Made by a program: the position numbers and the translations under genes. A DNA stretch of 64,000 nucleotides from Vespula vulgaris (taxonomy: Eukaryota; Arthropoda; Insecta; Hymenoptera; Vespidae). The DNA lies in contig NC_066595.1 in assembly GCF_905475345.1 (NCBI RefSeq), positions 616,501 through 680,500 on the forward strand, in the 5' to 3' direction. The notes beneath the pieces are model-generated. The model was not told the DNA's origin. It ran no database searches and was given only the letters and a program-made list of their open reading frames with translations. Positions within the stretch are counted from its first letter, which is position 1. Each line of letters opens with the position of its first letter. Shown here piece after piece: positions 37,097-49,766 of this stretch.

Positions 37097-37114
37097 GGAG
37101 AGAGAGAGAGAGAG
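37053..37114. repeat. (AG)20 plus second GA block
   Basis: An AG tract at 37053-37093 is followed by GGGG and a further GA block to 37114. It lies about 100 bp from an oppositely oriented CT tract. Confidence 0.95.
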
Positions 37115-37210
37115 CAACGATGGGCAAAGTTTCGATGGCGAATGCGAAGAGCTCGGTTGCACATGGATGGAAATGTTCTTACTTCTTCCTCGGTGAGGAG
37201 GAGCACTATG

Positions 37211-37239
<29 letters not shown>
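37211..37239. repeat. (CT)14 microsatellite, inverted relative to 37053-37114
   Basis: Pure CT tract. As the complement of the nearby AG tract it could pair with it in a transcript. Confidence 0.95.
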
Positions 37240-37242
<3 letters not shown>

Positions 37243-38883
37243 GCTAAAAAACGTGACGGTATGAAAGACCGCAGAAATATCGGGAAAGCCGGAAGCACGT
37301 ACAAAGGGCTCTTTTGAGACTCGTTTTCATTTTGAATATGGCGCGTCGGAGTCACCGGTGGAAAGTCACGCTAAAATGTATTCCATTACACGAGCAACCA
37401 GTTGGATAAAGAGACCGCTTGATTTTTTTTCTCTTCTTTCCTCCATTTTTTTTTCGTGCTGGATACCTTCGGATTTTCGCGATTTTTCAGAGAGAAAAAA
37501 AAAGAGAGAAAGAAAAAAGAGCGGCAGAGATCGCGTGAGAAGCCATTAAAAAGCAAAAAAAAAAAAAAAGAAAATAGAGAAAAATGGACCGTTTTAAAGA
37601 AGGTACGATGAAAAGAAATACGAATATTTGCTGTTTCATCTCGTTGTGATCATCTCAACAGAGATATTATTTCTTTTTCTCTGCGTTTCTTTTTCTTTTT
37701 TTTTTGGAACGCTAAAGGTCGAAGATAGTACGTGATGTGACGAGCACGACGATGCGCAAACATTCGTCCCTGTAGGCAATTGCTACGCATAACAAAAAAA
37801 AAGTACGTGGGCGTGTTTAAAACCTCTAATGGATTGAATGGAGAATTATGGAAAACTTCCTCTTGGCATTGAGAATGGACCACCCGCGCGCGCGCTTGAA
37901 CCAAAAGATCGCGACACGCGCCGACACATGCTCGATTTATACGCTACATTCTCGGTACATTGTCGTCGCTCTTCTGCCTTTCCTTTGAAATCCAAACCTT
38001 CTTTCTATCTTTTTTTTTCCCTTTTTCTTTCTTTCTTTTTTTACAATTTTTTACCAACGTTATCAGCAGTCGTTGTTTTTCTTCCTTCAAATCGGATCGT
38101 CGTCCGGTGATATCGGTGGATTTGAAAATAAAAAAAGATATATTTGTTTTTGCGTACGGAAAAAAAAGAGAGAGAGAGAGAAGTAGGGGGTTAAAACGAT
38201 CGATAGAAAAAGTTCAACGACTCACCACTTTGCTTTTTTACTTTTTGAAGCGTTTGAACGTTGGATGAAAGCGAGATTTGCTTAGATCCAATCGATAATT
38301 CAAGCTCTACGAGTTTTGCCGAGGAATAAAAAGAGAAAAGAAAGAGAAAGAGAAAAAAAAGGAGAAGAAAAGAAATGGAAAAAAGAAAAGAAGAAAAGAA
38401 GGAGAAAAAAGGGGGGAAAAAGAAATATTTAAAGCCATCGTCAATGGGTCCTTTATCATTGGGAACTCTCGTGCACGAACGAACGAGCCGAGTGCCAACA
38501 TTACTCGCCATCTTTTCGAGGCGGACTCGGCCGGACGGCAGCCACTTCAAAAGAGGAAGCCATGAATCTTTATTAAATCCACGAAATTTATGTCGTAGCG
38601 GTCGCGTGGCTCGGGCAATGCGCGATATACTACTCCCTCCTTACTCGTATATACCTAAGTATTTATTTACCTTCTCCCTCTCGATATATAACTTCCCCTC
38701 CCCCTTCTTCTGCTTGTAACGCTGTTGCCGCCTTCTCTCTAGACATTTGCTCCCGGCGACATTGTGAATCTCCAGCTTTCCAACTGGGACACGCGCCGAT
38801 CCATTGTCGGTTTAATGCTCATACGTTGATCTCACCCCTATCTCATCTCCACTACCACACCGCTTTCCTTTCATTTGACACCA

Positions 38884-38901
38884 TACGTACGTACGTACGT
38901 A
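38884..38901. repeat. (ACGT)n self-complementary tetranucleotide repeat
   Basis: Several ACGT units in tandem, each a palindrome. A CCGA tetranucleotide repeat follows at about 38948-38973. Confidence 0.85.
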
Positions 38902-41759
38902 AATATATGGGAGTCTCTCTCCTTGATAGAATTTCTGTCGAAGACACGACCAACCGACCGACCGACCGACCGAATGAAATGTTCAATTTTATATGACAAA
39001 AACAAACTCTTCTTTTTGTTTTCTACGTTGAAAAGATTTACATTGTTGTTATATGATCCTCGATAATCGGAGATAGTAGTTACACGGTCATTGGGGAGGA
39101 ACGAAGAAAAAAGAGAGAAAAGAAAAGCAATAAAAAAGAATTAATAGAAACTGATCGCATTAAAAAGATTCAAGTCTCTCGGCTCGCTTTAATCATTTAT
39201 TTCGATCCTCGAGAATAATATATTATTTGCGAAGAAAGAATAAAAGTTTAGAGAACGGGCAAGGGAAAGGGGAGAACAGAATAGTCTAGCGACAATCGCG
39301 CGTGGGATTTAGGTCAGGAAGTAAGTATTTAAAAAAGCAGATCTTACGTGTAGAAACGTCTTCGTTCGTGTGTCGGCGCGGAACGTGTTTCCACTCTCAA
39401 CTTCCTCCTATCTTTTGGAACGTGAAGGATGAGGGAAGTAAGAGGAAGAGGAGGAGGAGAAGGAGGAGGAGGAGATAGAGAGTCTTAAAGACCAGTGGAC
39501 TCTCTTTTCCTCTCTTTCTCTCTTTCTTTAATTGTAGAAATGCCAGAGTGTTATCATTACCGCCCAGACTCTCATCGCATTTAAGAATATCAAATGTACT
39601 TTGCGATTATTTCTTTGACAAATGTCCTCGTTTTCTTCGTGCATCTGCATGCTAGGAATTCCCTTCTTGTCTCGCTCCATTGCTATTTTCACTGCCACTA
39701 CGCGTTTTTATACGTTGCATTGACGTCACCAATACCCAGATTCTTTTGTAATCTTTTAGAAGTCACGAGCGAGCATGCCTTTTGCTCAGAGCTATTAAGA
39801 AGCTATTAAGATAAGTTGATCGATAAAATTAAAACTAAAGTAAGCCGTTTTATTAGCTTTGCTTATCATTTTTGTTTTTTTATGAAAATTTAACTGTTCC
39901 TTCCTTTCTTTTTTCTTTTCTTTCCTAACATTCAGATAAAAATAGAGTTTAGAAGATAATCACCCTACTCTCTCGTATATATTATATTTCCGTCGACTTT
40001 GTAAATATTTATTACTTTTGTTCACTTTTTTATTCATGAGCATTTTATTTGATCGTTTTAACTTAGAAACGTAGGTACATGTATGGGATCTAAACGTTAA
40101 CACGAAAATATCGCGCTCGTTGGATTTGAATAAAAGTCCTATATGAGAATGGAACGCGAGCGTAATAAACTTTTTGCGTCTCGCGTCATTTTAAACGGTC
40201 CGCCGTGCATGCTTTAATATCGTGGCTTAACAAAAACGTAATAACTGAGACTCGACGAGTTTACTAGAAGAAAAAAAAAAAAAGAAAAAAAGAATCTATC
40301 GCGATTATTAATTAAATCTATGTTCGCGTATCGTCTAACGATTTCTTCTTTTCGTATTTACAGAACCAGATAAAATTGCATCTTATCTTGTTTGAGTAAG
40401 ACGTTTCTTTTGAACGAGATTTCATAATATTTCTATTTTTTTTTTCAAGTTGATTTATTTCCGCAGATTTTTTCTCACTTTTAACCTTTACGGATATAGT
40501 GAAACATATTTTTGCTTTTTTATTATCTTGTGACTTATCTCATTACTTCGCAAGATACGTACTTATGTACATCCGAGTTTCTCTACGTAGCTTTACAAGC
40601 GATCTCTCTGCTCAACACAGATTGGATCTGTCTTATGGTAAGTCAAATGTTTATTCTTATGGATATATGATACTTGCACAAGATCTTTGTAATAAATTTC
40701 ATAACGAGCATCCTCGTATTTCGCTACGTTTCACATCGAGTATTATACGTCAATATTATATTTAAAAAAGAAATAAATATTGGATTATTGCATACAAAAT
40801 ATATTTATACGACGCTTCTATATTTTGCACGAAACGTGTATCAAAAAGATATATATCGTATATCATTTCGACTTGTTGTGCATATCTCGTTATTGCGACA
40901 AACTATTTCGAAAATTACTTCCTTTGGCACGTAGGTGTACACACACACACACATGTATACACACGTATTATTGATAAACAAAGAATTTGCTAGAATTCAC
41001 GTTTAGATACGAACGAATTAAAGCGTATTTCCAAACGAACGTGTTATATTTCTCGAAAGATTGCGATATCAAAAAAGCAGAAAAAGAAAAAAGAAAAGAG
41101 TAAAGAAATAGTAGCTGTTGAAAAGGATAGAAATTTAGAAATTCTTTCTAATCCGTTTTGAGAGTAACACAATGTAGCAACCGTTATGGATTATAAAGAG
41201 AACTGTATAATTCGACACCGTTACCAATGCGTCTAGGAACAAACGATATCCGATATCGCGTATCGATATCGGTCCAATGTCGTTCGTTGACAATCGACAC
41301 TAAACCCGGTAGCAGCAATGGAACGTCCTTACGAACGAATCCGCCTCTTATCGTCGGAGAATATCCGAGCGTCCAATCGTCTCATAGTCGATTAATCAAA
41401 GAATAAATCAACATGGACCGAACGTGGCAAGGATCGAAAATGTAAACAAAAGCTAGATCACGTGGATACACATGTAGTACGTACATATATCGCCCTTGGG
41501 AGCGTTCGTTCGAATGGAACGACGATGTATCGATGTTTCTTCTCATCATTCGATCGGACATTGACGCGGATACGTACGTACGTACGTATGTAGCAAGCGA
41601 CATATATAGTATCAAATTATTATCGTCGACACCTCGCGAGTAGTCGTTCGTGCGGAAATTTCATCGACGCGGAATATATTCGAACGCGGGCTTTTAATCG
41701 GTAAAGCAAGAGATACGATATATTACGTTTTGCTGTAATATCGAAAAAGCGTTAAATAC

Positions 41760-41868
41760 GATAGATAGATAGATAGATGGATGGATAGATAGATAGATAG
41801 GTAGGTAGGTAGGTAGGTAGGTAGAAAGGTAGTGTAACGTAACGTAATGTAACGTAATGTAACGTATC
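41760..41868. repeat. Compound GATA / GGTA / GTAAC repeat array
   Basis: GATA units, with a GATG interruption, change into GGTA units and then, after a short spacer, into GTAACGTAATG units, over about 110 bp in total. Confidence 0.92.
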
Positions 41869-42064
41869 AGACACGATCCCGAACAAGGGCTGATCGAGTT
41901 GCAATCAAGCTGAAATCAATCGATGAAATCTTATCGTAATCGGCGCATGGAAGCATCGCTTTCCGGTATTTCGTTGAAGCAACAGCTAGCGGTGGTGGTT
42001 TATAGCGGTATTCGTTGTATAGTCGGTTTGGTGGGGTTGCTCGGTGAATTAGGGGTAGCGCGTG

Positions 42065-42067
<3 letters not shown>

Positions 42068-42098
<31 letters not shown>
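42068..42098. repeat. (GA)15 microsatellite
   Basis: Pure GA tract inside a longer GA-rich stretch that continues to about 42220. Confidence 0.95.
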
Positions 42099-42103
<5 letters not shown>

Positions 42104-43599
42104 TGAGAAAGGTAGGGAGAAAGACAGAAATAGAACGGTCGAACGGTGGGGAGTCGGAAGAGAGAGGGAGAGACGGAGAACGGAAAGATGGTAGAGAGAG
42201 GGGTGGAGCGAAAGAAAGAAGGACAAAGAGGGCGATACGCGACGAGAACGGGATAGAGAATGTCTACAGTAGTAACGGCTGCGTATACGAGGTTTTAACT
42301 CGCGGGGAAAAGTCCGAGAGAGAGAGAGCACGAGCTTTCGTACTCTCAGTCGCGTGTGACACGCGGCCTCAGCTGCCACGCTTGGAAGCTGTCGGCGCGT
42401 TTTTCGCTTCCTCGAAGGCGAACGGACACGTTCGGAACACGAAGGGAACGCCAAAACGGATTAGACGAAGAAAGTGAAATTTAATTAGCGCGTGAAATTT
42501 AATTCGAAATATCGTTCGAAAAACGTTCAACTCGATAGGTTCCTCGTAATAAAGTCGATGTCTTCCTGTTAATGAATCTTTCGGCGATCGTTCGCGATCG
42601 AGTTATTCAAAGGAAAAAGTTCTTCAAGTTCAAGGAAAGAAGAAATTCGTCACAAAGGAGATAGGAAGGAAGGAAGGAAGGAAAGAAGGAAGGCATTAGA
42701 ATCGAAGGAAGTAGAAAAGTTTTCTTCGAATCGTTAAGAAAAGTCGAGAAAGCAGGATAAATCCGTTTCGAATAGATTTTAATCGCGAGCTAAGGGTTAT
42801 CAAAGTTTTCACACCGGTCTTTAAGCGGCTACGCGAGAAGAAGAAGAAGAAGAAGAAGAAAGAAAGAAAAAAGGAGAAGGTGCAAAGAGGAAATCAAGAG
42901 AAATCGTGGGGAGTTTCGTTCGAAGGGAATCGAGTTCTCGCGGACAATGATATTCGTTATCGGACTTTGAAGGGAATAAGTTTTCTCGAAGAAAAAAAAG
43001 AAGAGGAAGAAGAAGAAGGAGAAAAAGGAGAAGACGAGAAACGGGAATGATTCGCGCGTGTCCAGGAAGAAAAATGTCGCTTGTCGAGACTTGACTCTCT
43101 CTTCTTCGCCTATGATAGCTATCTAACGACCAAGTTTTCTTATGCGTCTTTCTAGCGAGAAGGAAGAACTTTACTGAAGGTTTCGTCGTCGAGTGCTCTC
43201 GAAGAACGAAAACGCGATGAAGGGAAACGCAATTTCGAAGGAGAGAAGTTGGAGGATGAATCGCGGGGAATGAGTTTGCGTTTGGCGCCAAGTGTCGCGC
43301 GTCTAACCTTTGGTAAACTGTTGACGAGTACGACGAGTGCAAGGAGGACGGAGAGAAAGTCGTCGTCTGGTTGAAACGTTCCGGCTGCTGTTGTTGCTGC
43401 TGCTGCCTCTAGAAACTCGTTATCGTGTTCCAAGTGGAAAGCGAAAGGGCGTCGATTACGAATACTTTGACGAATGTGCAAGAAGAAAATGACGTTCTGC
43501 CTTTTCTTCTACTTTCGTCAATCTTAACGCCATCGTTATATTCCTCTATTTCCATCGAATATAATATTTCTGTCGGAAGCTGACGGGTGTCTTTGAAGA

Positions 43600-43601
<2 letters not shown>

Positions 43602-43639
<38 letters not shown>
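43602..43639. repeat. (AG)19 microsatellite
   Basis: Pure AG tract upstream of the main Oatp exons. Confidence 0.95.
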
Positions 43640-43643
<4 letters not shown>

Positions 43644-44588
43644 AGTTGGAAATCAAGAAAAGTCAGAGCGAAACTCTGAACGATCATGCGAGACAAATTT
43701 GCATTTGGTGTAAGTCGATGGATCGTTTTCTTCCCTCGAAGAAGAGACTCTAAAATGTGGAATGAGAATGACGCGTTAAACGTGTAGAACGTAGCGAGGA
43801 TCTTGTAATCGGGAATCTCTTAAAGAATTCATCGGAGAAATTATTCATCAAGGATCTTCATTTTCTAGTAGCTATTTTAGATCGCGTCGATCGATGATTC
43901 GATACTAGGAACGACGATATCGGCGCTAGTTGCTCTTAGTTTTAATTAAGAAAACGTGAGAATGGCTCTATCTTATATATGCTTTAAATTCTTCAAATGG
44001 TTTCTATTTATGCAATTCAAATATACGTATAGTAGATACGCTCTCGTTCGATGAACTCACGTGCCCTTTTAGACTGCGATCGTTAAACGTCCGCTCAATG
44101 AAACTAATTTTTCCTCTTAAGAACGACATTAAAATGGAAAAGAAAGATGTTTTTACTTCCACCGAGTGAATAATTTTGTCGCGAGGAGTTTTCTAATTTT
44201 GGATCTACGCGGAATGGTCGAGGCGTTGCCGAAATTAAAAATCCACCGACTCTCGCGATGTTTCTCTTTCCGTCGACGTTGGATCCCTCGAGAAAATCAT
44301 TGATTTTCCATGAATTTTAATATCTTCCTGCATTATACATCGATCGATCAAATAACGAAATTAGATTTGAACGTAGACGTCGTTTTATAACGTACGGAAA
44401 AAGAAAAAATATATAAATCGATCGGTAATCGTTAATTCGCTCGAGACGATCGATACGCATAGATGATGGAACGTAGGTGGTAAAGACGGGCAACGTAATT
44501 AAATTCAAGGTTTCCACAATAATTCATACTCGACTTTATGGTAGAAACGCAATAAGGAGAAGTGTCGTTTGTACAACGTAATTTCCAG

Positions 44589-45367
44589 TCGGGCGTCCCG
44601 GACATGCACGAGACTCTATCCAACTTTCCGGAACAGTTTGGGGATGGACCGAGGAAGCCGGAAATAAAGGCGGAAATGCCAAAGGAGTCGGATAGAACCA
44701 CGGACAACTTGAAGTGCGGCTGGTTTTGGTTCAGGCCAATTTATTTGCAGAAATTCCGGACGGCCAAGTGGGCGCTCTTTTGGTTATGCTGGGCTGGGGC
44801 TATGCAAGGTTGGTATATATAATTCCTCTGAACGTTGCAATAATTAATTATTCCGCGATTTCGCAAATTCAATAGGATAAATAATTATTTATTAGACTTT
44901 GGGAAATAAATAGAAATAAATTCTTGGCCTTTCGAAGAAAATTTACGGTATGTTTGGAAAGGGAGGTTTGGGAATCAGTTCCGGAATGTTGATTCACCGA
45001 CATAATTTCTCAACGGCATCGACATCGTCGACATCGGGAACGAGACTGGTCGGTGGAGGTCGACGTTTGGTGCCGCTAATAGCCACGCATTCGAATGCAA
45101 TTTCGAAGCTTTCGTGGAGGGCCGTGAGTAGAGAGGAGAGAACGAGAGGGAGGAAGGGTGAGCGACGATAACCGGAAATCGAGTTTTCCGCCAGGATAGC
45201 AGGTGGGGGAAGGGGGATGGGAAGGACGGGTCGTTTGGATGGAGAAGAAAGTTCGACGAAAGGAAACTGCGTGTTAGACTGTAGTCGGGCCGCGGAAAAC
45301 CGAGATGAGAGAAAGATGAGAGATGGAGTGCTTCGAAGAATAAAGAAAAGAGTAAAGAAAGAAAAAG

Positions 45368-45400
<33 letters not shown>

Positions 45401-48400
45401 GGAAAGAGAACAAGCATGAAGTACTTAGTTTAAATAAATTTGTTCGGCCCCTTTAACGCGATCGTAGAGCGACAAAAGAAATCGTTCTCGAGATTCCTGC
45501 CTTCTCTTCGACGATAGAATTGAACAAATTGTTGGACAATAGACTGCTCGGGCAGTCCCTTGAGCGACGTAGGACCGCGGACGATTTTATTTACGTCTAC
45601 GTAGGTTCGTAGGTGTGTACGCTTTGTGACGTTCGATGCACGATGTAATACATGCATATGTACGTGCGTGCGTTCGTTCGTTCGTTCGTTCGTTCGTTCA
45701 ACGCACGTATACACTCGCGTTTGATCCGTACGCTCAGCGGAGAAACAAATCGTTGAAAGTACGAGCGTGTATGCAGAGAGAAAGAGCATTGGAGAGCGTC
45801 GCGTCGGCTTTAATTAAAATTCTCTATTAGCGGGTACAATGCGCGATACGAAGGTGGTTAATTTTCCGGATAGCCGCCCTACCGGATACAACGGTACTTA
45901 AGTCGGATTCTCGCTCAGTTACGAGCGATCGCGAGCGCGTTAATTATCGATGAGCACCCTGAGAATTAGTAAGGGGAAGTGACTTTTAAAAGAAATATTG
46001 GGCACATCTCACGCTCGCGTGTGTATACACGCACACTATATACGTATACGATACACGTTCTTAGGCACGTCATGTCCGTTTTAAGATCATCTTTCGTACG
46101 ACGAGAGTACGTCCAATTTGTCCTGGCATATCGATCGATCCTGGCAACGATTCGATTCCTTTCATTACACTTTCCTTTCTCTCCCTCTTTTTCTCTTTCT
46201 CTCGGTCCCGGTAGACGATCCTTTATCAAAGAATCGCGAAATGAAAGAAGCGAGAGTTCCGTCATTTCGAGCGTCGTCGTGTCGCGTCGCGGGATACACA
46301 GTTCGTAATTATCCTTCCGCGTGTTCCCGTCCTCGGGATATCTTTGAACTCGCATCGTTTTTTCCTTTAATTATCATCGCCGTGTCAGAGGCATACCGAA
46401 TCGCAAGTAGGATACGTCAAAAGTAGTTACCAACGGAACGCAAGAGAGAAATGGTTTTTCATATCCGATTTCATGTTTTCCGAAGAGCCGTTCAGTTATA
46501 CGTCGGGGCACTGCATTAATATTAAACAACGTTTTAATGAATTTTCCTCGTCTTCTGGCCGTCTCATCGAGTTTGAGACAGACAAAGAGAGGAAATCAGA
46601 GTCGGCCGAGAAAATTAACGCGGACGATAATAAAGCGACAAAATTGACTGCGTTTGATAACGATTTTGGACGTTTTCTTTTGTCTCTTCATTTTTTTGTT
46701 TGTTTTTATTCCTTTAATAAAACATAAGGGTGTAACGCTTCGATTTGGTTGGGCACGGAGCGAGATAAAAATAAGGGATACGGTGTCAGACTCCATCATG
46801 AAATTTCTTCAAGGTCCGTGAACGAAATTGGAAGTAGATAGTTTGTTCGTCCGTCTACGATGATCGGTTCCGACTGGTAAACATTGGAAACTCGAATCGT
46901 CGAAAACTCCTCGCACCCACACGATCTTCCCTCTGCTAACTGCATTCTCATCCATCCTCCAGCCGGGCTCCGATTTTATTACAAAAAGTAAGGCAACGGA
47001 GAAAGGTATTCTTCCACCGTGAAAAGCTTTTTTCCAAAGACTTTCTCTCGTCAAGTCGGCAAACGCTTTTCGAAGATTTCAAAAGGTAAACTCGAACCCG
47101 CGTCGATTTACTTACCGAACTTTTTCAATCCGTAAACTAAATCGGTATTCCATCGAGTAAAAGAGGAAAATGGAAAGAAGTAAGGAGCAAAGGCGAAGGA
47201 AGCTTGTAAATCGCGTGAAATAATTCGGCACGCGAGGAGGAGATGATACGCATAAGTTTCACGTTTGCATGCATAAACGATAAGGCTTATTTCGTACTCG
47301 TAACTTTTTTTCCTTTTCTTCGAAAGCCATCGGACTACGGCGCGACTTCTTCTTCTCCTTCTTTCTTTCTTTTTTCCAGGTATGGTCGTCAACGGCTTCG
47401 TGAACGTCGTGATAACGACGATCGAGAGGAGATTCGGTCTGAGATCGTCTCAAACTGGATTGATCGCCGGTGGATACGACATCGCGAGTTTTCTTCTACT
47501 CGTGCCGGTCAGTTATCTCGGTGGTCGTTCGAAGGCATCGAAACCCAGGTTGGTTCATGCAGCATCTACGTCCGACGCTTCTTTCCATCCTGGCTCCATT
47601 GTCCTACGTATTAATATTAATACCTATATCGCTTCCACCTCAGCGATTGTCATAAATATTAATATTTCCGCCAGACGAGCAGACGTTAATCTCCATCCTT
47701 TTCCTTCGCTTATCGACGACTCAAAATCACCTTCTCCGTCATCCTTCGTTCGGTGCTATCGTTACGCTATCGTTTCTATCGAAAGCGACAAGATTTCCGT
47801 TTCTATCGGAAGACTCGATCCCGACGCGTCTTGAAAATCTGGACGATTTCGAAGTATTACTCGTTCGCAGGTACATCGGCGTTGGCGTTCTAGTCTTAGG
47901 TTTAGGAAGTTTACTCTTCGCGTCGCCTCATTATCTGGTCGGTCCCTACAGAGGTGGTCAACAATCGGAAAACGTATGTCAAAGGGCGAACAACGCGTCC
48001 ACCACGCGTTCGGTAAGTTGCCGACATTTTTTTTACGACTCGATAGGACGATGTTAACGACGTTAGAATCGTTGAAACGTTCAGGTATCGTGCAGTGATA
48101 TTAATGGAGAAGCCGACGAACAGCAGGAACCTTACAGCGGAATGTACTTAATCATTTTTTTGCTGGCCCAACTTTTACACGGCGCCGGAGCAGCGCCATT
48201 TTATACTCTCGGTGTCACTTACCTGGACGAAAACGTCTCGAAGAAGATGTCCTCCGTGTATTTAGGTGAGACACGTCACGTCCAGCATCAACTTCCCTTC
48301 TCTATCGATCCATCGTCATTTAATACATAACTCGATACACTTTGGACAGGTATCTATTACACAATGGCGGTGATAGGACCTGCTTTGGGGTACGTGGTCG

Positions 48401-49734
48401 GTGGGGAACTTTTAAAACTCTATACAGATTTTATCATCGTCGATCCATCCACGTAAGTACTTACATTTATTTCCTTTCTTGCTCTACGTTATAATAGTTT
48501 TCACTTTATTTGTTCGTCGTTCGTCCAGTCTTTTGTTATTAAAGAGCGCGTCGACTCTAGCTCGCACGTGTGCGGTGAACTTGGCTAAGAGAAACGAAAG
48601 AAAGAGAAAGAGAAAAATAGTGAGAGAGGGACAGAGAGAGCGAGAGAGAGAGAGAGAAAGAGAAAGGTGTAACCGAGATAGATGTTCCATCGATATTTGT
48701 CGCCTCCTGTTGCCACGATAAACGTTTTTCGGGCTCTTTGCCCGAGTCGCTCGAAGGTATGTTTAGCCGGGCGACAGCGCAACTTTATTAAATTCTCGCG
48801 AGGATTTATCGGCAGTTCGTTCCGATCTATCCGATGGCGTGCACTAGAATGCACATACGTGTCCCTTCACGCTCACATATCAACCTAAACGCGAATAGAA
48901 TCGACCGAGAGAGAGAAAGAGAGAGAGAGAGAGGATACACGTGCACCGTGCACGCGTCGAATATTTCGACGAGTGTAACACACCACCGTTCCGGTGGTAT
49001 GCAAATACGAATATTTTGGGCGCATTAACTCGACTATTTGGGACACACCTGTTTCATTGCTACGCATGAGAAAATTCTATATCGCGAGGAAAATTAAATA
49101 GTAAATTATCGCGTGATTTATGAATCGTTTCGATCAAATATTCTATATCGTAGAGAAATAATCGACGACGTAATGCATCCTTGACATTAACCGCAACGTT
49201 TAAGTACGATTAAAATGACGAGAATCTTGGAACTCTCGCTGTTCTAGCCGTCAGTGGCATCTCTCGCGTTGCGTCAGACCTTTCTAAAAATGCAAAGACA
49301 CGACCGTGACACGAGAATCGCACCGTTATAAATATCCCTTAGGACCATTAGACCGTATAATGGGCCGAGATTAATAGTGCATGTAATCCCGTGGATATAT
49401 ATCCCATGGGGAAAATGTCAAGCGGTGAGCCAATGTTTGACGATGACGGCGATGTTACCCTTCAAAACTGTCAGTTCATCCCCCGACACTTAGGGCACAA
49501 TCAAGTTCCATTTGTCTATTCGGCTTCCCGTCCTCCTCGTTCGCCCTTCATCGAAACCCTTCGAATCGTCTCTTCCACACACCCCCTCCCCCGTTCCCCG
49601 AACCCCTTTTTCACTCCCACCGCTTCTCCCGACGTTATCGTTGAGTCACTCTACACGATGTTCCGTGAGAATCGAATTAATGGTCACTCGTTTGCCGACG
49701 ATGTCCTCTTTTTTCTTTTTCTTTTTTCTTTTCT

Positions 49735-49766
<32 letters not shown>

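Larger units (their letters stand above)
34777..44588. other. Probable first coding intron of the Oatp gene, repeat-rich
   Basis: No exon with recognisable protein is seen. There are many microsatellites, including CT 35911-35941, AG 36539-36587, AG 37053-37093 facing CT 37211-37239, a GATA/GGTA compound repeat near 41760, GA 42068-42098 and AG 43602-43639. A CpG-rich, less repetitive patch around 42240-42480, with a TCAGTC initiator-like hexamer at 42346-42351, could be an alternative promoter. Confidence 0.5.
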
